A DNA stretch of 64,000 nucleotides from Desertifilum tharense IPPAS B-1220 (GCF_001746915.1 NZ_MJGC01000066.1:164678-228677); one strand, 5' to 3'. Shown: positions 52,799-61,343, numbered from the stretch's first letter. Translations and numbers: made by a program. The notes: generated from the sequence alone by a model not told the origin.

Positions 52799-52879
52799 GA
52801 AGTTTGGAAAATGGGGAATGCCGATCCTCTTTGCATTCTAAAACAGAAGGCCCAAGGCGATCGCCCTCTCTACCCCCAG

Positions 52880-53248
52880 CTACTCTTCAGCGTAAATTGT
52901 TTCATCTTCCTTGCGCCAAGCCGGATCGACCATACAAATAAACACTAAAGGTTCTTGGCCGCAATTGTGAATGAACTGCTTGGCATTCGGCGGAATATAA
53001 ACAGCATCCCCCGGTTCTACCCGCCGCACTTCCTCATCAATATGCATTTCGCCTTCTCCACTCAGGATGTAATACACCTCAGAGGTGGTTAGCGAGTGCA
53101 AAATAGAAGTCTGTCCAACCGGAACAATCGCATGAGCTAAACTGTAGCGCAGTTCCAACGGCTGCTTATCCGGGTGTAACAACTCCCTTAGTTGGGTGCC
53201 ATCTCCGGCAATAAATTCCTCGCATTCATGCAATTTGCGAATTAGCAT
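52880..53248 (-). CDS. cupin-domain protein
   Basis: The 122-residue single cupin fold shows the first motif around HSLTTSEVYYILSGEGEMHIDEE, with one His and a Glu as candidate metal ligands. The second motif is PPNAKQFIHNCGQEPL, with H-N. Such small proteins may be isomerases, dioxygenases or sensors; the sequence does not decide. It precedes ccdA on the same strand with an 81-bp gap. Confidence 0.85.
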   Translation of the reverse strand: MLIRKLHECEEFIAGDGTQLRELLHPDKQPLELRYSLAHAIVPVGQTSILHSLTTSEVYYILSGEGEMHIDEEVRRVEPGDAVYIPPNAKQFIHNCGQEPLVFICMVDPAWRKEDETIYAEE

Positions 53249-53261
53249 AGGGTTGGGTCAA

Positions 53262-53552
53262 TTAATGGACATTTAATGGATTGTTGACGGCTGTGAAATC
53301 GGTGCAATCAATCGCTTGCTCTGAATTCGCAATATCGGGATGTACCGTACACTTCAGCCGGTAGTCATTGGTAAAAAATTGGCAACCCGTACAGGGAATT
53401 TGATGCATCTGTTTGGCTTTAGCCACCCCGTCTTGGATGGCAGACCACAGACTCCAAGCTATTAATCCTATCAGCGTCCAGGCAAAAATAAAGCACAGCG
53501 GGACTAAGAACGGTTGAATGGCTTGAATTAAGCTCTGTAGGAGTAAAAACAT
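53262..53552 (-). CDS. small membrane-anchored Cys-rich protein
   Basis: The 96-residue protein has one or two hydrophobic helices (about 3-38). A short domain follows with four cysteines (PCTGCQFF, LKCTVHPD, IDCTDF), possibly a small metal site. I recognise it as a type conserved among cyanobacteria with no assigned role. It starts with an ATG after GTAGGAG and ends 13 bp before the cupin gene, so the two are likely co-transcribed. Confidence 0.7.
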   Translation of the reverse strand: MFLLLQSLIQAIQPFLVPLCFIFAWTLIGLIAWSLWSAIQDGVAKAKQMHQIPCTGCQFFTNDYRLKCTVHPDIANSEQAIDCTDFTAVNNPLNVH

Positions 53553-53790
53553 CGATCTAAACCGAATAACTGTAAAGATTCTTGTGTTTTAGAGAAAATG
53601 GGCAGATTTGCTGTATGTTTCTGGCTGAGTTTTGCCCAAGGCGATCGCGAATTGATAAATAAAATTAATATAGCTGTTTAGAAAAATCAATACAAACCCA
53701 AAGATGTTCTAAACTCCGGTCGGAAAACTGTGCTTTTATGGCATGATGCAGAATAGACGATAATTTTCATAGATCGCAGGAACTCAAGTT

Positions 53791-54429
53791 ATGTCTCTCC
53801 GACTCGGTGACACAGTACCCAATTTTAAGCAAAACTCCACCCACGGCGAAATCGACTTTTTCGAGTGGGCAGGTGACAGTTGGGTTGTACTGTTTTCTCA
53901 CCCCGCAGATTTTACCCCCGTTTGCACGACCGAATTGGGGATGGTTGCAAAACTTAAACCCGAATTTGACAAGCGCAACGTCAAAACCATTGCTCTCAGC
54001 GTTGATGATGTCGAATCTCACAAGGGTTGGACGCAAGATATTGAAGAAACCCAAAGCACCACGCTGAACTATCCGATTTTGGCAGATCCCGATCGCAAAG
54101 TCTCGGATCTGTATGACATGATTCACCCGAACGCCAACAACACCCTCACCGTGCGTTCTGTATTCATCATCGATCCGCAAAGAAAGCTGCGCCTCGTTCT
54201 CACCTACCCCGCTAGCACAGGACGCAACTTTGATGAAATTCTGCGGGTGATTGACTCCCTACAACTGACTGACAATTACAGCGTTGCTACCCCTGCAAAC
54301 TGGACGGATGGCGGCGACTGCGTAATTGTCCCCTCTCTCAAAGATCCCGAAGTTCTCAAGGAGAAATTCCCCAAAGGCTACACCGAAGTTAAGCCTTACC
54401 TGCGGATGACTCCTCAACCCGACAAATAA
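53791..54429 (+). CDS. 1-Cys peroxiredoxin (Prx6 family)
   Basis: The 212-residue peroxidase has its catalytic cysteine at C45 in ADFTPVCTTELG, with no resolving cysteine in the 2-Cys position. The C-terminal DGGDCVIVPSL and FPKGYTEVKPYLR are typical of the Prx6 group, where the extension covers the active site. It reduces H2O2 and organic hydroperoxides in the cytoplasm. It starts at the ATG at 53791 and is followed by its own terminator, so it is a single-gene unit. Confidence 0.95.
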   Translation: MSLRLGDTVPNFKQNSTHGEIDFFEWAGDSWVVLFSHPADFTPVCTTELGMVAKLKPEFDKRNVKTIALSVDDVESHKGWTQDIEETQSTTLNYPILADPDRKVSDLYDMIHPNANNTLTVRSVFIIDPQRKLRLVLTYPASTGRNFDEILRVIDSLQLTDNYSVATPANWTDGGDCVIVPSLKDPEVLKEKFPKGYTEVKPYLRMTPQPDK

Positions 54430-54463
54430 ACGTTAAACCGTCAATAGGCGAGTTTAGGTTTTG

Positions 54464-54493
54464 GGTGGGCATTATTGCTCACCTTATTTGTTT
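54464..54493 (+). terminator. intrinsic terminator of the peroxiredoxin gene
   Basis: GGTGGGC (54464-54470) and GCTCACC (54477-54483) form a 7-bp stem with one G-U pair and a 6-nt loop. TTATTTGTTTT follows on the plus strand. Confidence 0.75.
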
Positions 54494-54504
54494 TGATTAA
54501 TATC

Positions 54505-55104
54505 CTAACCGTCTTGGGGATTGCTATCAAAAATCACGTTTAGACTGAGGACAAATCCCGGTAAAACATCTTCACCAGAAAGCGTTGCAGGCGATTGCAG
54601 AACCTCTACAGATTGACTGATACGATAGATTTCAACTTGCTGAGTTCTCGGATCGATCGACCAGCCTAAACGACTGCCATTTTCCAAATATTCGCGCATT
54701 TTAGCGCGGAGTTCCTCGATATCGTCTGTTAGAGACGCCAATTCTAAAACGAAATCGGGGCAAATTGGTGCAAACCCTTTTCGTTGTTCAGGGGTTAGCG
54801 CGTTCCACCGTTCTTTTGTCACCCAGGAACTATCCGGAGAACGAGTTGCACCATTGGGTAAGCGAAAACCAGTGGAAGAGTCAAAAGCTACCCCTAAACC
54901 AGTTTGACGGTTCCAAATTGCTAAATCTGTACTCAGTTCTAGGTTAAAAGAACCGCTTTCGCTGCCCGTGGGTGCCATAATAATTAATTCGCCTTCAGCA
55001 GTGCGTTCCATCCGAATATCGGGATTAACTTTCAACAGTTGCCAGAACTGTTCGTCAGTAACTTTTAAGCGATGGGGAATTCTAATTGGGGGTGAAGCAA
55101 CCAT
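54505..55104 (-). CDS. Uma2 family putative endonuclease
   Basis: The 199-residue protein belongs to the Uma2 family with a restriction-endonuclease-like fold. LKVTDEQFWQLLKVNPDIRMERTAEGELI is at the N-terminus, SPDSSWVTKERWN in the middle, and PDFVLELASLTDDIEELRAKMREYLENG and LGWSIDPRTQQVEIYR towards the end. The D...ExxS-type acidic residues of the family are present. These genes are very numerous in cyanobacteria and their role is not established. A second member lies at 58639-59211. Confidence 0.88.
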   Translation of the reverse strand: MVASPPIRIPHRLKVTDEQFWQLLKVNPDIRMERTAEGELIIMAPTGSESGSFNLELSTDLAIWNRQTGLGVAFDSSTGFRLPNGATRSPDSSWVTKERWNALTPEQRKGFAPICPDFVLELASLTDDIEELRAKMREYLENGSRLGWSIDPRTQQVEIYRISQSVEVLQSPATLSGEDVLPGFVLSLNVIFDSNPQDG

Positions 55105-55214
55105 TGGGATAACGCTGCTATAGAAAAGTGCTGAGTCAAAAATCAGTCTGGTTAATCTATAAAACCAAGATTTCCGATAGAAGTTAGTTGATTGGATTAC
55201 GAGTTAAACTCCCT

Positions 55215-55550
55215 GATTGACTGACAAGTCTTTTGGGTTAAACATGGCGAAACTCAACTGTATCAGCGGTTTCGTTGGGTTACGCTAAGGCTAACCCAAC
55301 CTACCCAAGAATTAAGGTTTTGGGCTGATTGACTGACAAATCTTTTGGGTTGAACATCGCGAAACTCAACTGTATCAGCGGTTTTGTTGGGTTACGCTAA
55401 GGCTAACCCAACCTACCCAAGAATTAAGGTTTTGGGCTGATTGACTGACAAATCTTTTGGGTTGAACATCGCGAAACTCAACTGTATCAGCGGTTTCGTT
55501 GGGTTACGCTAAGGCTAACCCAACCTACCCAAGAATCAAGGTTTTGGGAG
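55215..55550. repeat. three tandem copies of a 112-bp repeat
   Basis: Units at 55215-55326, 55327-55438 and 55439-55550 differ at only a few positions. Each contains the hairpin GTTGGGTTA-CGCTAAGGC-TAACCCAAC (55274-55300 in copy 1) and starts with GATTGACTGACAA. An inverted copy of that start, TTGTCAGTCAA (55553-55563), closes the array and overlaps the stop codon of the next gene. The remaining bases between 55105 and 55214 show no gene. Confidence 0.95.
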
Positions 55551-55555
55551 TTTTG

Positions 55556-57643
55556 TCAGTCAACCCGGTTAAACTCTTGTGCGAACGTTTGGTGGGCGGC
55601 TTTTGCTAGCTTTAAGGCTTCCGGATCGGCATCCTGGCGATAGATGAGTTGATGATTTTCAATTGTGGCACAATGTTCGGCTAAACATTGCAGCCAGCCT
55701 TGGCGAGTGCGAATAGCTTGTTCGTCTTGGTAGAGTCCCCAACTGGTTTCTGTTTGGGTGAGTTCGATCCATTTGTCGGCGTTGGGATAGTCGGAACCCA
55801 CTAGACGATCTTTTTGGTGGAGGATGGGCGGATCTTTGAGGGTTGAGTAGTCTTTATAACTGACGGTTAAGTCGCGCAAGTCAATTTGCATACTGGTGTG
55901 TAAAACTGGGTGCGGATCGGTGTCGAAATCGGGATAGTAGTGATACGAGATTTTTGGCCGATCGGTGTGGAATTTAATTGTGGTGACGTTTTCTAGGCGT
56001 CCGATGGTACGATTGGCGCAACCTTCGTAGAGACGCAATCTCGGATCGAGGGTATCGAGATAGCGACGGTGAACGGAAAAGGCGCGCTTAGATTGTTTTC
56101 CGACGGGGGTATGCTGGCAGCATTTTTTGACAAAGTTGAGATCGCCAATGCTAAAGAGCATTTGATCGGCGAGAATGCAGGCAGTGCGATAGCTACCAAA
56201 TAAGCTTTTAATATCGTTTTGGACGAGGGGAGAAAATTCGCTGATTTTTTTGGGTCGATTGCCAAATTGGGTGAGGGCAATATAGACTAGGAGGTCGTCT
56301 CGACGGCGATCGCTCAAAGCGTCCCACTCTTCGGCCTGCGTAACCTGTAAAATTAGTTGAAAGGCGCGGCGATAGGTTCTAAATTCGTCTAAAATTTCGG
56401 CTTCTGTGGGGAGTTCCCCTTTATAGGGTAGCCTTCCCCGTTCGGTAAAAAAGGTCATAACGGGGGCGACGAGTTCTTGATAGTCTTCAAACCGCTTGCT
56501 GGGTTGGCGGATGCGGGGAGTGGAGGCGCGGGAATGGAAGCGAGAGGCGCGGAAACTCGTGGCGCGGGTGCGATCGCGAAACACAAAGTAAACGCCCAAC
56601 CCGACGGGAACCGCATCCACCTCTAAGACTTGATCGATATAAACTTTGAGTTCTTCTTGTTCGTAATATTTCTGGAAGGTATTGCGCCTCGTAATAATGC
56701 CATCCCCATAGGCAATTTGTCCGTCTGTACGTTCGTTAATTAAAACTTGGGCGGAGACAATTAACACCTGTTGGGTTAATTCCCAGGCTTTAATTAAAGC
56801 TTCCCGACGTTCGGCTTGGCATTCAATCACGTTGATCACGTAACCCAAGTTAACGATATCGGCCGACACTAGGGGCGCATCGGGCTGATAATAGGGGTCC
56901 CAGCCTGCACTCACAATCCCTTTTTCGTGGAGGCGTTCCACATCTCCCCCATAGCCGCAACCGTAATCAAAAAAGGTCGCTTCTGGGGCAAATAATTCGG
57001 CTTCTAGGGCTAACCGAACCGGGCGCGATACGTCTTTGCGGGGAATGGCGGCTTTGTGGCGTTCGATGCGAGGAAGAACGGATCGTCTGTCAAATTCGGG
57101 AGATTGAATGACTTGATGATCGTGAATTTCTACCCCAAATTCGGCTAAACAATCTAACCAATTTTGTAAGGTGCCGATCGCCATTCCTCGCCGTTTATCT
57201 AAAAGTCCGATCGCTTCTTCTTGGCGCGTCAGTTCTGCGAAGGTTTCGTAGCCCGGATAGTCGGGGGCGACAAAGGTTTCTTTGCGGTGGAGAATGGGGG
57301 GATTGTCGCTGGTTGTGTAATCGCGATCGCCTAGAGTTTGATTGGCTAAGTCAATTTGCCAACTGGTGACGAGTTGCGGATGCGGATCGCTGTCGAAGTC
57401 GGGGTAAAATAGGTAAGAAATTTTGGGTCGATCGTAATGGAATTTAATTAAGGTGAATTCCGTTAGGGTGGGGGCGATCGCGCGGGCGGCGTTGGCGTAA
57501 GCTTGCAGTTGCGGATCGAGGTGAGATAAGGCGCTGCGGTGGATGTAGAGGGCACCGGGTAAGCGTTTGCCGATCGGACTCTGCTGGCACAGGCTAACAA
57601 TTCGATCGAGTTCGATGGCTATGGGTTGAGATGAAGAAATCAC
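55556..57643 (-). CDS. DNA phosphorothioation-associated putative methyltransferase
   Basis: 695 residues from the GTG at 57643, chosen because GGGAGGG lies 8 bp upstream; the frame is open to a TTG at 57739. It matches the putative methyltransferase family often found near dnd (DNA phosphorothioation) genes. The centre (about 208-350) is a SAM-binding domain with FFDYGCGYGGDVERL and AGWDPYYQP. Two homologous domains of about 160 residues flank it (about 18-179 and 508-668). Both read ...IKFHxDRPKISYxxYPDFDxDPHP... and end in a QxWLxCLAE...HQ(V/L)I segment. No dnd gene is in the window. Substrate unknown; DNA is inferred from the family name only. Confidence 0.88.
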   Translation of the reverse strand: MISSSQPIAIELDRIVSLCQQSPIGKRLPGALYIHRSALSHLDPQLQAYANAARAIAPTLTEFTLIKFHYDRPKISYLFYPDFDSDPHPQLVTSWQIDLANQTLGDRDYTTSDNPPILHRKETFVAPDYPGYETFAELTRQEEAIGLLDKRRGMAIGTLQNWLDCLAEFGVEIHDHQVIQSPEFDRRSVLPRIERHKAAIPRKDVSRPVRLALEAELFAPEATFFDYGCGYGGDVERLHEKGIVSAGWDPYYQPDAPLVSADIVNLGYVINVIECQAERREALIKAWELTQQVLIVSAQVLINERTDGQIAYGDGIITRRNTFQKYYEQEELKVYIDQVLEVDAVPVGLGVYFVFRDRTRATSFRASRFHSRASTPRIRQPSKRFEDYQELVAPVMTFFTERGRLPYKGELPTEAEILDEFRTYRRAFQLILQVTQAEEWDALSDRRRDDLLVYIALTQFGNRPKKISEFSPLVQNDIKSLFGSYRTACILADQMLFSIGDLNFVKKCCQHTPVGKQSKRAFSVHRRYLDTLDPRLRLYEGCANRTIGRLENVTTIKFHTDRPKISYHYYPDFDTDPHPVLHTSMQIDLRDLTVSYKDYSTLKDPPILHQKDRLVGSDYPNADKWIELTQTETSWGLYQDEQAIRTRQGWLQCLAEHCATIENHQLIYRQDADPEALKLAKAAHQTFAQEFNRVD

Positions 57644-57796
57644 CGCGATCGCCCTCCCTATAACTGCACTGCAAGTGAGTGATGATGGGTTTACAAATCC
57701 GAATCCGCCCCATCCTAACTTTTGTCTGAGTTCGATCAAATCTACCCTGAGTTATTCAGGATACGATCGGTATTTAAAGTTATTGCGTGCCGGAAT

Positions 57797-58621
57797 TTGA
57801 AACTTTCTGACTATGCCCGACAAGCGGGCGTTTCTTACAAAACGGCTTGGCGTTGGTGGAAAGCTGGAGTTCTGACGGGCTATCAGTTACCGAGTGGGAC
57901 GATCGTGATTGATTCCCAACCGGAACAAACCCGACCTCTCAATCGGGAGGTTTGTCAGGCTTCCGATTCCACGGCTGCAAGGCTTGCAGGTTTTGAGACA
58001 AAGTTAGAAGCGTTGCAAGCCAGTTTACACCAAGCGGCGATCGAGCGATCGCATCTGTTGGCCGAGTTAGAGACCGCAAAACGCGATCGCGCTGAACTTT
58101 TAACCCTTGTTCAACAGCTTTTAAGAGATTTACAAAGCTTAAATTTTCCAGCCCCTGCCCGCTGGCCCTCAGAGGTGGGAATGGACTATACTCACCTCGA
58201 AATGCTGTTAGCTGATGGGAAATGGCGGGAGGCGGATGAGTACACTTGGCTGTTGTTGTTAGCCATTACTCAACAAGAAACCGCCGGTTGTCTGGGGTTG
58301 GAGGATGTTGCGGGGTTTCCCCAAACGGATTTACAGACGATCGATCGGCTTTGGGTGGACTTTAGCGGGGGGCTATTTGGTTTGAGCATCCAACTCGAAA
58401 TTTTTGCTAGCGTGGAGTATGCTTACCCGGAGTTTTGCGATCGCGTGGGTTGGCGCGTTCGGCAAAAATGGCTTTATTACGACGAACTGAATTTTAGTCT
58501 TAATGCACCCGCCGGACATCTTCCAGTATGCGTTTGGCGCAAGCGTTCCTGCTATGGGGTGGGTTTTGTCAGCGCCGCCGATAGCGCGATCGCGTTTGCT
58601 AATCGACTTTTAAACAATTGA
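57797..58621 (+). CDS. IS607-recombinase-type helix-turn-helix fused to a GUN4 domain
   Basis: 274 residues from the TTG at 57797, which makes the protein begin MKLSDYARQAGVSYKTAWRW like IS607-family TnpA; the frame is open to another TTG at 57722. Residues 1-45 are the MerR-like DNA-binding domain of that recombinase family, ending YQLPSGTIVI. The serine-recombinase catalytic domain is absent. A coiled coil follows (about 60-115). Residues about 122-245 are a GUN4 domain: EVGMDYTHLEMLLADGKWREAD, LWVDFSGGLFGLSIQ and RVGWRVRQKWLYYDELNFSL then APAGHLP. GUN4 binds Mg-protoporphyrin and activates Mg-chelatase. A tetrapyrrole-responsive regulator is inferred. It is divergent from the methyltransferase gene. 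Confidence 0.85.
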   Translation: MKLSDYARQAGVSYKTAWRWWKAGVLTGYQLPSGTIVIDSQPEQTRPLNREVCQASDSTAARLAGFETKLEALQASLHQAAIERSHLLAELETAKRDRAELLTLVQQLLRDLQSLNFPAPARWPSEVGMDYTHLEMLLADGKWREADEYTWLLLLAITQQETAGCLGLEDVAGFPQTDLQTIDRLWVDFSGGLFGLSIQLEIFASVEYAYPEFCDRVGWRVRQKWLYYDELNFSLNAPAGHLPVCVWRKRSCYGVGFVSAADSAIAFANRLLNN

Positions 58622-58638
58622 GCGATCGCGCTATATTG

Positions 58639-59211
58639 CTAAGGGGTTATAAAAATATCAGAAACCTTCAGATTCAGTTCTCTGAAACCGGGAGAGATGA
58701 CCCATTCATCATCCTTAAACTGACCCACTTCTGTATAAGCAGAGTCGATTAACTCTAATACAATAATCGCTTGTAGCTGAGGATCGACAATCCAATATTC
58801 AGGAATTTGGCAATCTTGATATTGTATTCTTTTAGCGATGTAATCTCTTTCTCTTTGAATCTCTCCAGGACTGACAATTTCAACAACGAGTAGAGGCGGC
58901 AACATAGAAAGGCGAATGGTGTTGCGCGTTGAGAGTTGTTGAATATGTTCTTCTCGAATAATAGTAAGATCGGGATATCGATTTTTGGGTTCGCCTTTCA
59001 CTTCCAATTCTAGTCCTTGCGCCCTCACTCGATCGGTACCTAGCATCAAAGCAAAAACCAAGAACAGTCGATTAGCAATTTGAACATTTAATCCTGATTC
59101 AGGAGGCATTTCGATGAGTTCTCCGTTAAACAATTCATAAAATTTTTCTGAACGATTTTCGTAGAGGAGATACTCTGCAAAACTTTCAAATCTAGGTTTA
59201 ACATTGACCAT
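58639..59211 (-). CDS. Uma2 family putative endonuclease
   Basis: The 190-residue Uma2 protein contains FYELFNGELIEMPPESGLN at the N-terminus, PDLTIIREEHIQQL, PPLLVVEIVSPGE and KRIQYQDCQIPEYWIVDP, all standard for the family. The acidic and lysine residues of the PD-(D/E)xK-like core (D in YPDLTI, E in VVEIVS) are present. It is only moderately similar to the Uma2 protein at 54.5 kb. It is convergent with the GUN4 fusion gene with a 17-bp gap. Confidence 0.92.
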   Translation of the reverse strand: MVNVKPRFESFAEYLLYENRSEKFYELFNGELIEMPPESGLNVQIANRLFLVFALMLGTDRVRAQGLELEVKGEPKNRYPDLTIIREEHIQQLSTRNTIRLSMLPPLLVVEIVSPGEIQRERDYIAKRIQYQDCQIPEYWIVDPQLQAIIVLELIDSAYTEVGQFKDDEWVISPGFRELNLKVSDIFITP

Positions 59212-59246
59212 CGAATAGACTCCATCTAAACCGGAGAGTTAAGGCG

Positions 59247-60482
59247 CTAAATCTGCTGATAAATGAGTAAAACGGTTTGCAACAAACCAATAATAAAACC
59301 GAGGACACCTCCTAAATTTACAATGGCTTGCAATTCGCTGCGAACAATCCCATTAATCGCCGTTTCTAAATCGCTGGGGGAAGTCGCGTTCACTCGATCG
59401 ATAATCACTTGATCGATATCTAAAATCGGCAAAGTTTGGGCAACAATAATTTCTAAATCTCGTTCTAGATAGCGTTCTAATATTAAAGCCAGTTCCTGAC
59501 TAATCACTTCCAAAGAAGAAGTCAGCACGGGAGAAGTTCTTAAGCGATTAATCGCAATACTGGCAACATTTTCCCAATCAATTGAAGAACTTAAACCTTG
59601 CAGGAGATCTGAACCTCGCGTTTGGATGTAGGTGCGAACGCTTTCGCGCATTGTTTTCCGCAGTTGGCGAACTGTAGAGACAGGAAGGTTTTGCAGGGAG
59701 ACATTTTTCAACCACTGCTTAATGCGATCGCGCACATTCAAAGAAATCACTAACTCCTGAATGCGAGTATTAGCTTCTTCTCGTTCATCCAAGCAATAGG
59801 TTCGCAAGCGAGATAAACTATTTTTTAACCCTAATAAATTAGCAACCACCCAGTAGGTGCCACTGGTTTTTTCGCGAAATCCCTCATCAATAATTTGAAT
59901 ATTGCGATCGGTGAGAAAATCGACTAATGCTTGGCGAATCACATCTGGGGGAATGACCACCATCAGCAGCCAATCTGAGAGCGATCGCGCTTGTTCTTCT
60001 GTCAGTTGAAACTCTAAAAGAACTTGATCGAAAATCTGATTGAGTTGAACTTCTAAAAAATCCTCTCGCCGCGCCAACACCTTAATTAAACGCGGTAAAG
60101 ATTGCCCTAACAAATCGCGCAAGACGCCCGCTACAATTTTAACCGTCTTTTGTTCTTTATCGGCTTGGATCTGGTCGAGAGCAGATTTCAGCAACCACAA
60201 AATCGCACTCTGCATTCGTTCGGTGGCTAGCAAGCGTTTGGCAATACTTTGCAGTTCAGTGGGAGTCAGTAAAGACCCCATAATTGTATCTGCGATCCGC
60301 TTGGCTAATCGTTCCTGGTTGCTAGGAATTAATCCCGGCGTGAACGGAACCTTCCACCCCCCTAGCGTATAGGCGCGATAGGGACGAAACAGCATTTTGA
60401 TGGCTAGATCGTTGGTAAAATAGCCAATCACTCCACCTGCAACGGGTGGAACAATATAAATCCAGAGTTCAGACCAATTCAA
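59247..60482 (-). CDS. DUF445 family membrane protein
   Basis: Reported from the TTG at 60482, giving 411 residues and beginning MNWSELWIYIVPPVAGG, the usual family start; the frame is open to another TTG at 60572. A first membrane helix (about 6-22) is followed by GYFTNDLAIKMLFRPYRAY and GLIPSNQERLAKRIADTIM, diagnostic of DUF445. A long helical, probably coiled, middle part (about 80-380) leads to a final helix (about 385-408). Function is unknown. The gene is conserved in cyanobacteria. It lies between a Uma2 gene and menG on the same strand. Confidence 0.88.
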   Translation of the reverse strand: MNWSELWIYIVPPVAGGVIGYFTNDLAIKMLFRPYRAYTLGGWKVPFTPGLIPSNQERLAKRIADTIMGSLLTPTELQSIAKRLLATERMQSAILWLLKSALDQIQADKEQKTVKIVAGVLRDLLGQSLPRLIKVLARREDFLEVQLNQIFDQVLLEFQLTEEQARSLSDWLLMVVIPPDVIRQALVDFLTDRNIQIIDEGFREKTSGTYWVVANLLGLKNSLSRLRTYCLDEREEANTRIQELVISLNVRDRIKQWLKNVSLQNLPVSTVRQLRKTMRESVRTYIQTRGSDLLQGLSSSIDWENVASIAINRLRTSPVLTSSLEVISQELALILERYLERDLEIIVAQTLPILDIDQVIIDRVNATSPSDLETAINGIVRSELQAIVNLGGVLGFIIGLLQTVLLIYQQI

Positions 60483-60647
60483 GGTAAAGTCAGTTGTGAG
60501 TTGACAGCAGGGGTTCAAGCGTTGCAGTTGAGAGCGAGGTCTTTGAGTAGCACGAAATTGTAAAAAAGTCAAGCGATAGCCAACAGACTCATCAAGTTCT
60601 GAGCGATCGCCTCTCCAAAATCAAAGGACGCTTAACCGACAACGTTG

Positions 60648-61340
60648 TTATTTGGTAACGACCAATACCCCCATCATACCGCCCGCGATGGGGTAGTGAG
60701 TGGCTAAACCAAAACCCGCCTGCTGGGCTAGCACCACCTGTTGTTCGCCCATTGGGAACCGTTCTAAACTGGGGGTAATGTAAGCATATTCTTCCGTTAA
60801 ACCCAGATTTTGAGCGGCTGGCACGACAATCCGATCGAGATACCACTGCTGAAAAGTTCGCATCCAATCCAAACTCGGCCGGTGAAAATCTAAAATGGCG
60901 GCTTTTGCACCCGGTTTAAGCACGCGGTATAACTCCCGCAAGCATTGGGGGATATCGGTGACATTTCGCAACCCATACCCCATTGTTGCCGCATCAAAGC
61001 AACCCTCCTCAAAGGGAAGCTGCAAGGCGTCGGCTTCTACCCATTGAATGGGATAGCGAGGATACGCTTCTAAGTGGCGCGTTTTGGCGATCGCCAACAA
61101 CTCGCGGGAAAAATCCACCCCATAAACCTGACCGCGATCGCCGACGCAATGACTGAGCCTTAGACTCAGATCGCCACTGCCACAACACAAATCTAAACAG
61201 GTGTCTCCCGGTTTCGCCGCACTCCACTTAATGGTCATCTGTTTCCAGACGCGATGCTGTCCCAGACTTAACCCATCATTGAGGCGATCGTACACCGGAG
61301 CGATCCGGTCAAAAATTTCTCGCACCCGATCCGCTTGCAT
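60648..61340 (-). CDS. menG: demethylphylloquinone / demethylmenaquinone C-methyltransferase
   Basis: The 230-residue SAM-dependent methyltransferase of the UbiE/MenG family starts VREIFDRIAPVYDRLND. The SAM motif CLDLCCGSGDLSLRL is at about 48-62. GVDFSRELLAIA, DAATMGYGLRNVTD and YRVLKPGAKAAILDF are all family hallmarks. It adds the ring methyl group in the last step of phylloquinone (photosystem I secondary acceptor) synthesis. The preceding response-regulator gene ends 3 bp upstream of its ATG, so the two are probably transcribed together. Confidence 0.94.
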   Translation of the reverse strand: MQADRVREIFDRIAPVYDRLNDGLSLGQHRVWKQMTIKWSAAKPGDTCLDLCCGSGDLSLRLSHCVGDRGQVYGVDFSRELLAIAKTRHLEAYPRYPIQWVEADALQLPFEEGCFDAATMGYGLRNVTDIPQCLRELYRVLKPGAKAAILDFHRPSLDWMRTFQQWYLDRIVVPAAQNLGLTEEYAYITPSLERFPMGEQQVVLAQQAGFGLATHYPIAGGMMGVLVVTK

Positions 61341-61343
61341 GGG

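Noticed and set aside
55215..55550. The 112-bp array as a CRISPR
   Set aside because: The copies are directly tandem and near-identical over their full length, with no unique spacers.
57722..58621. HTH-GUN4 gene as an intact IS607 transposase
   Set aside because: Only the N-terminal helix-turn-helix is transposase-like; no serine-recombinase domain or tnpB neighbour is present, and the rest is GUN4.
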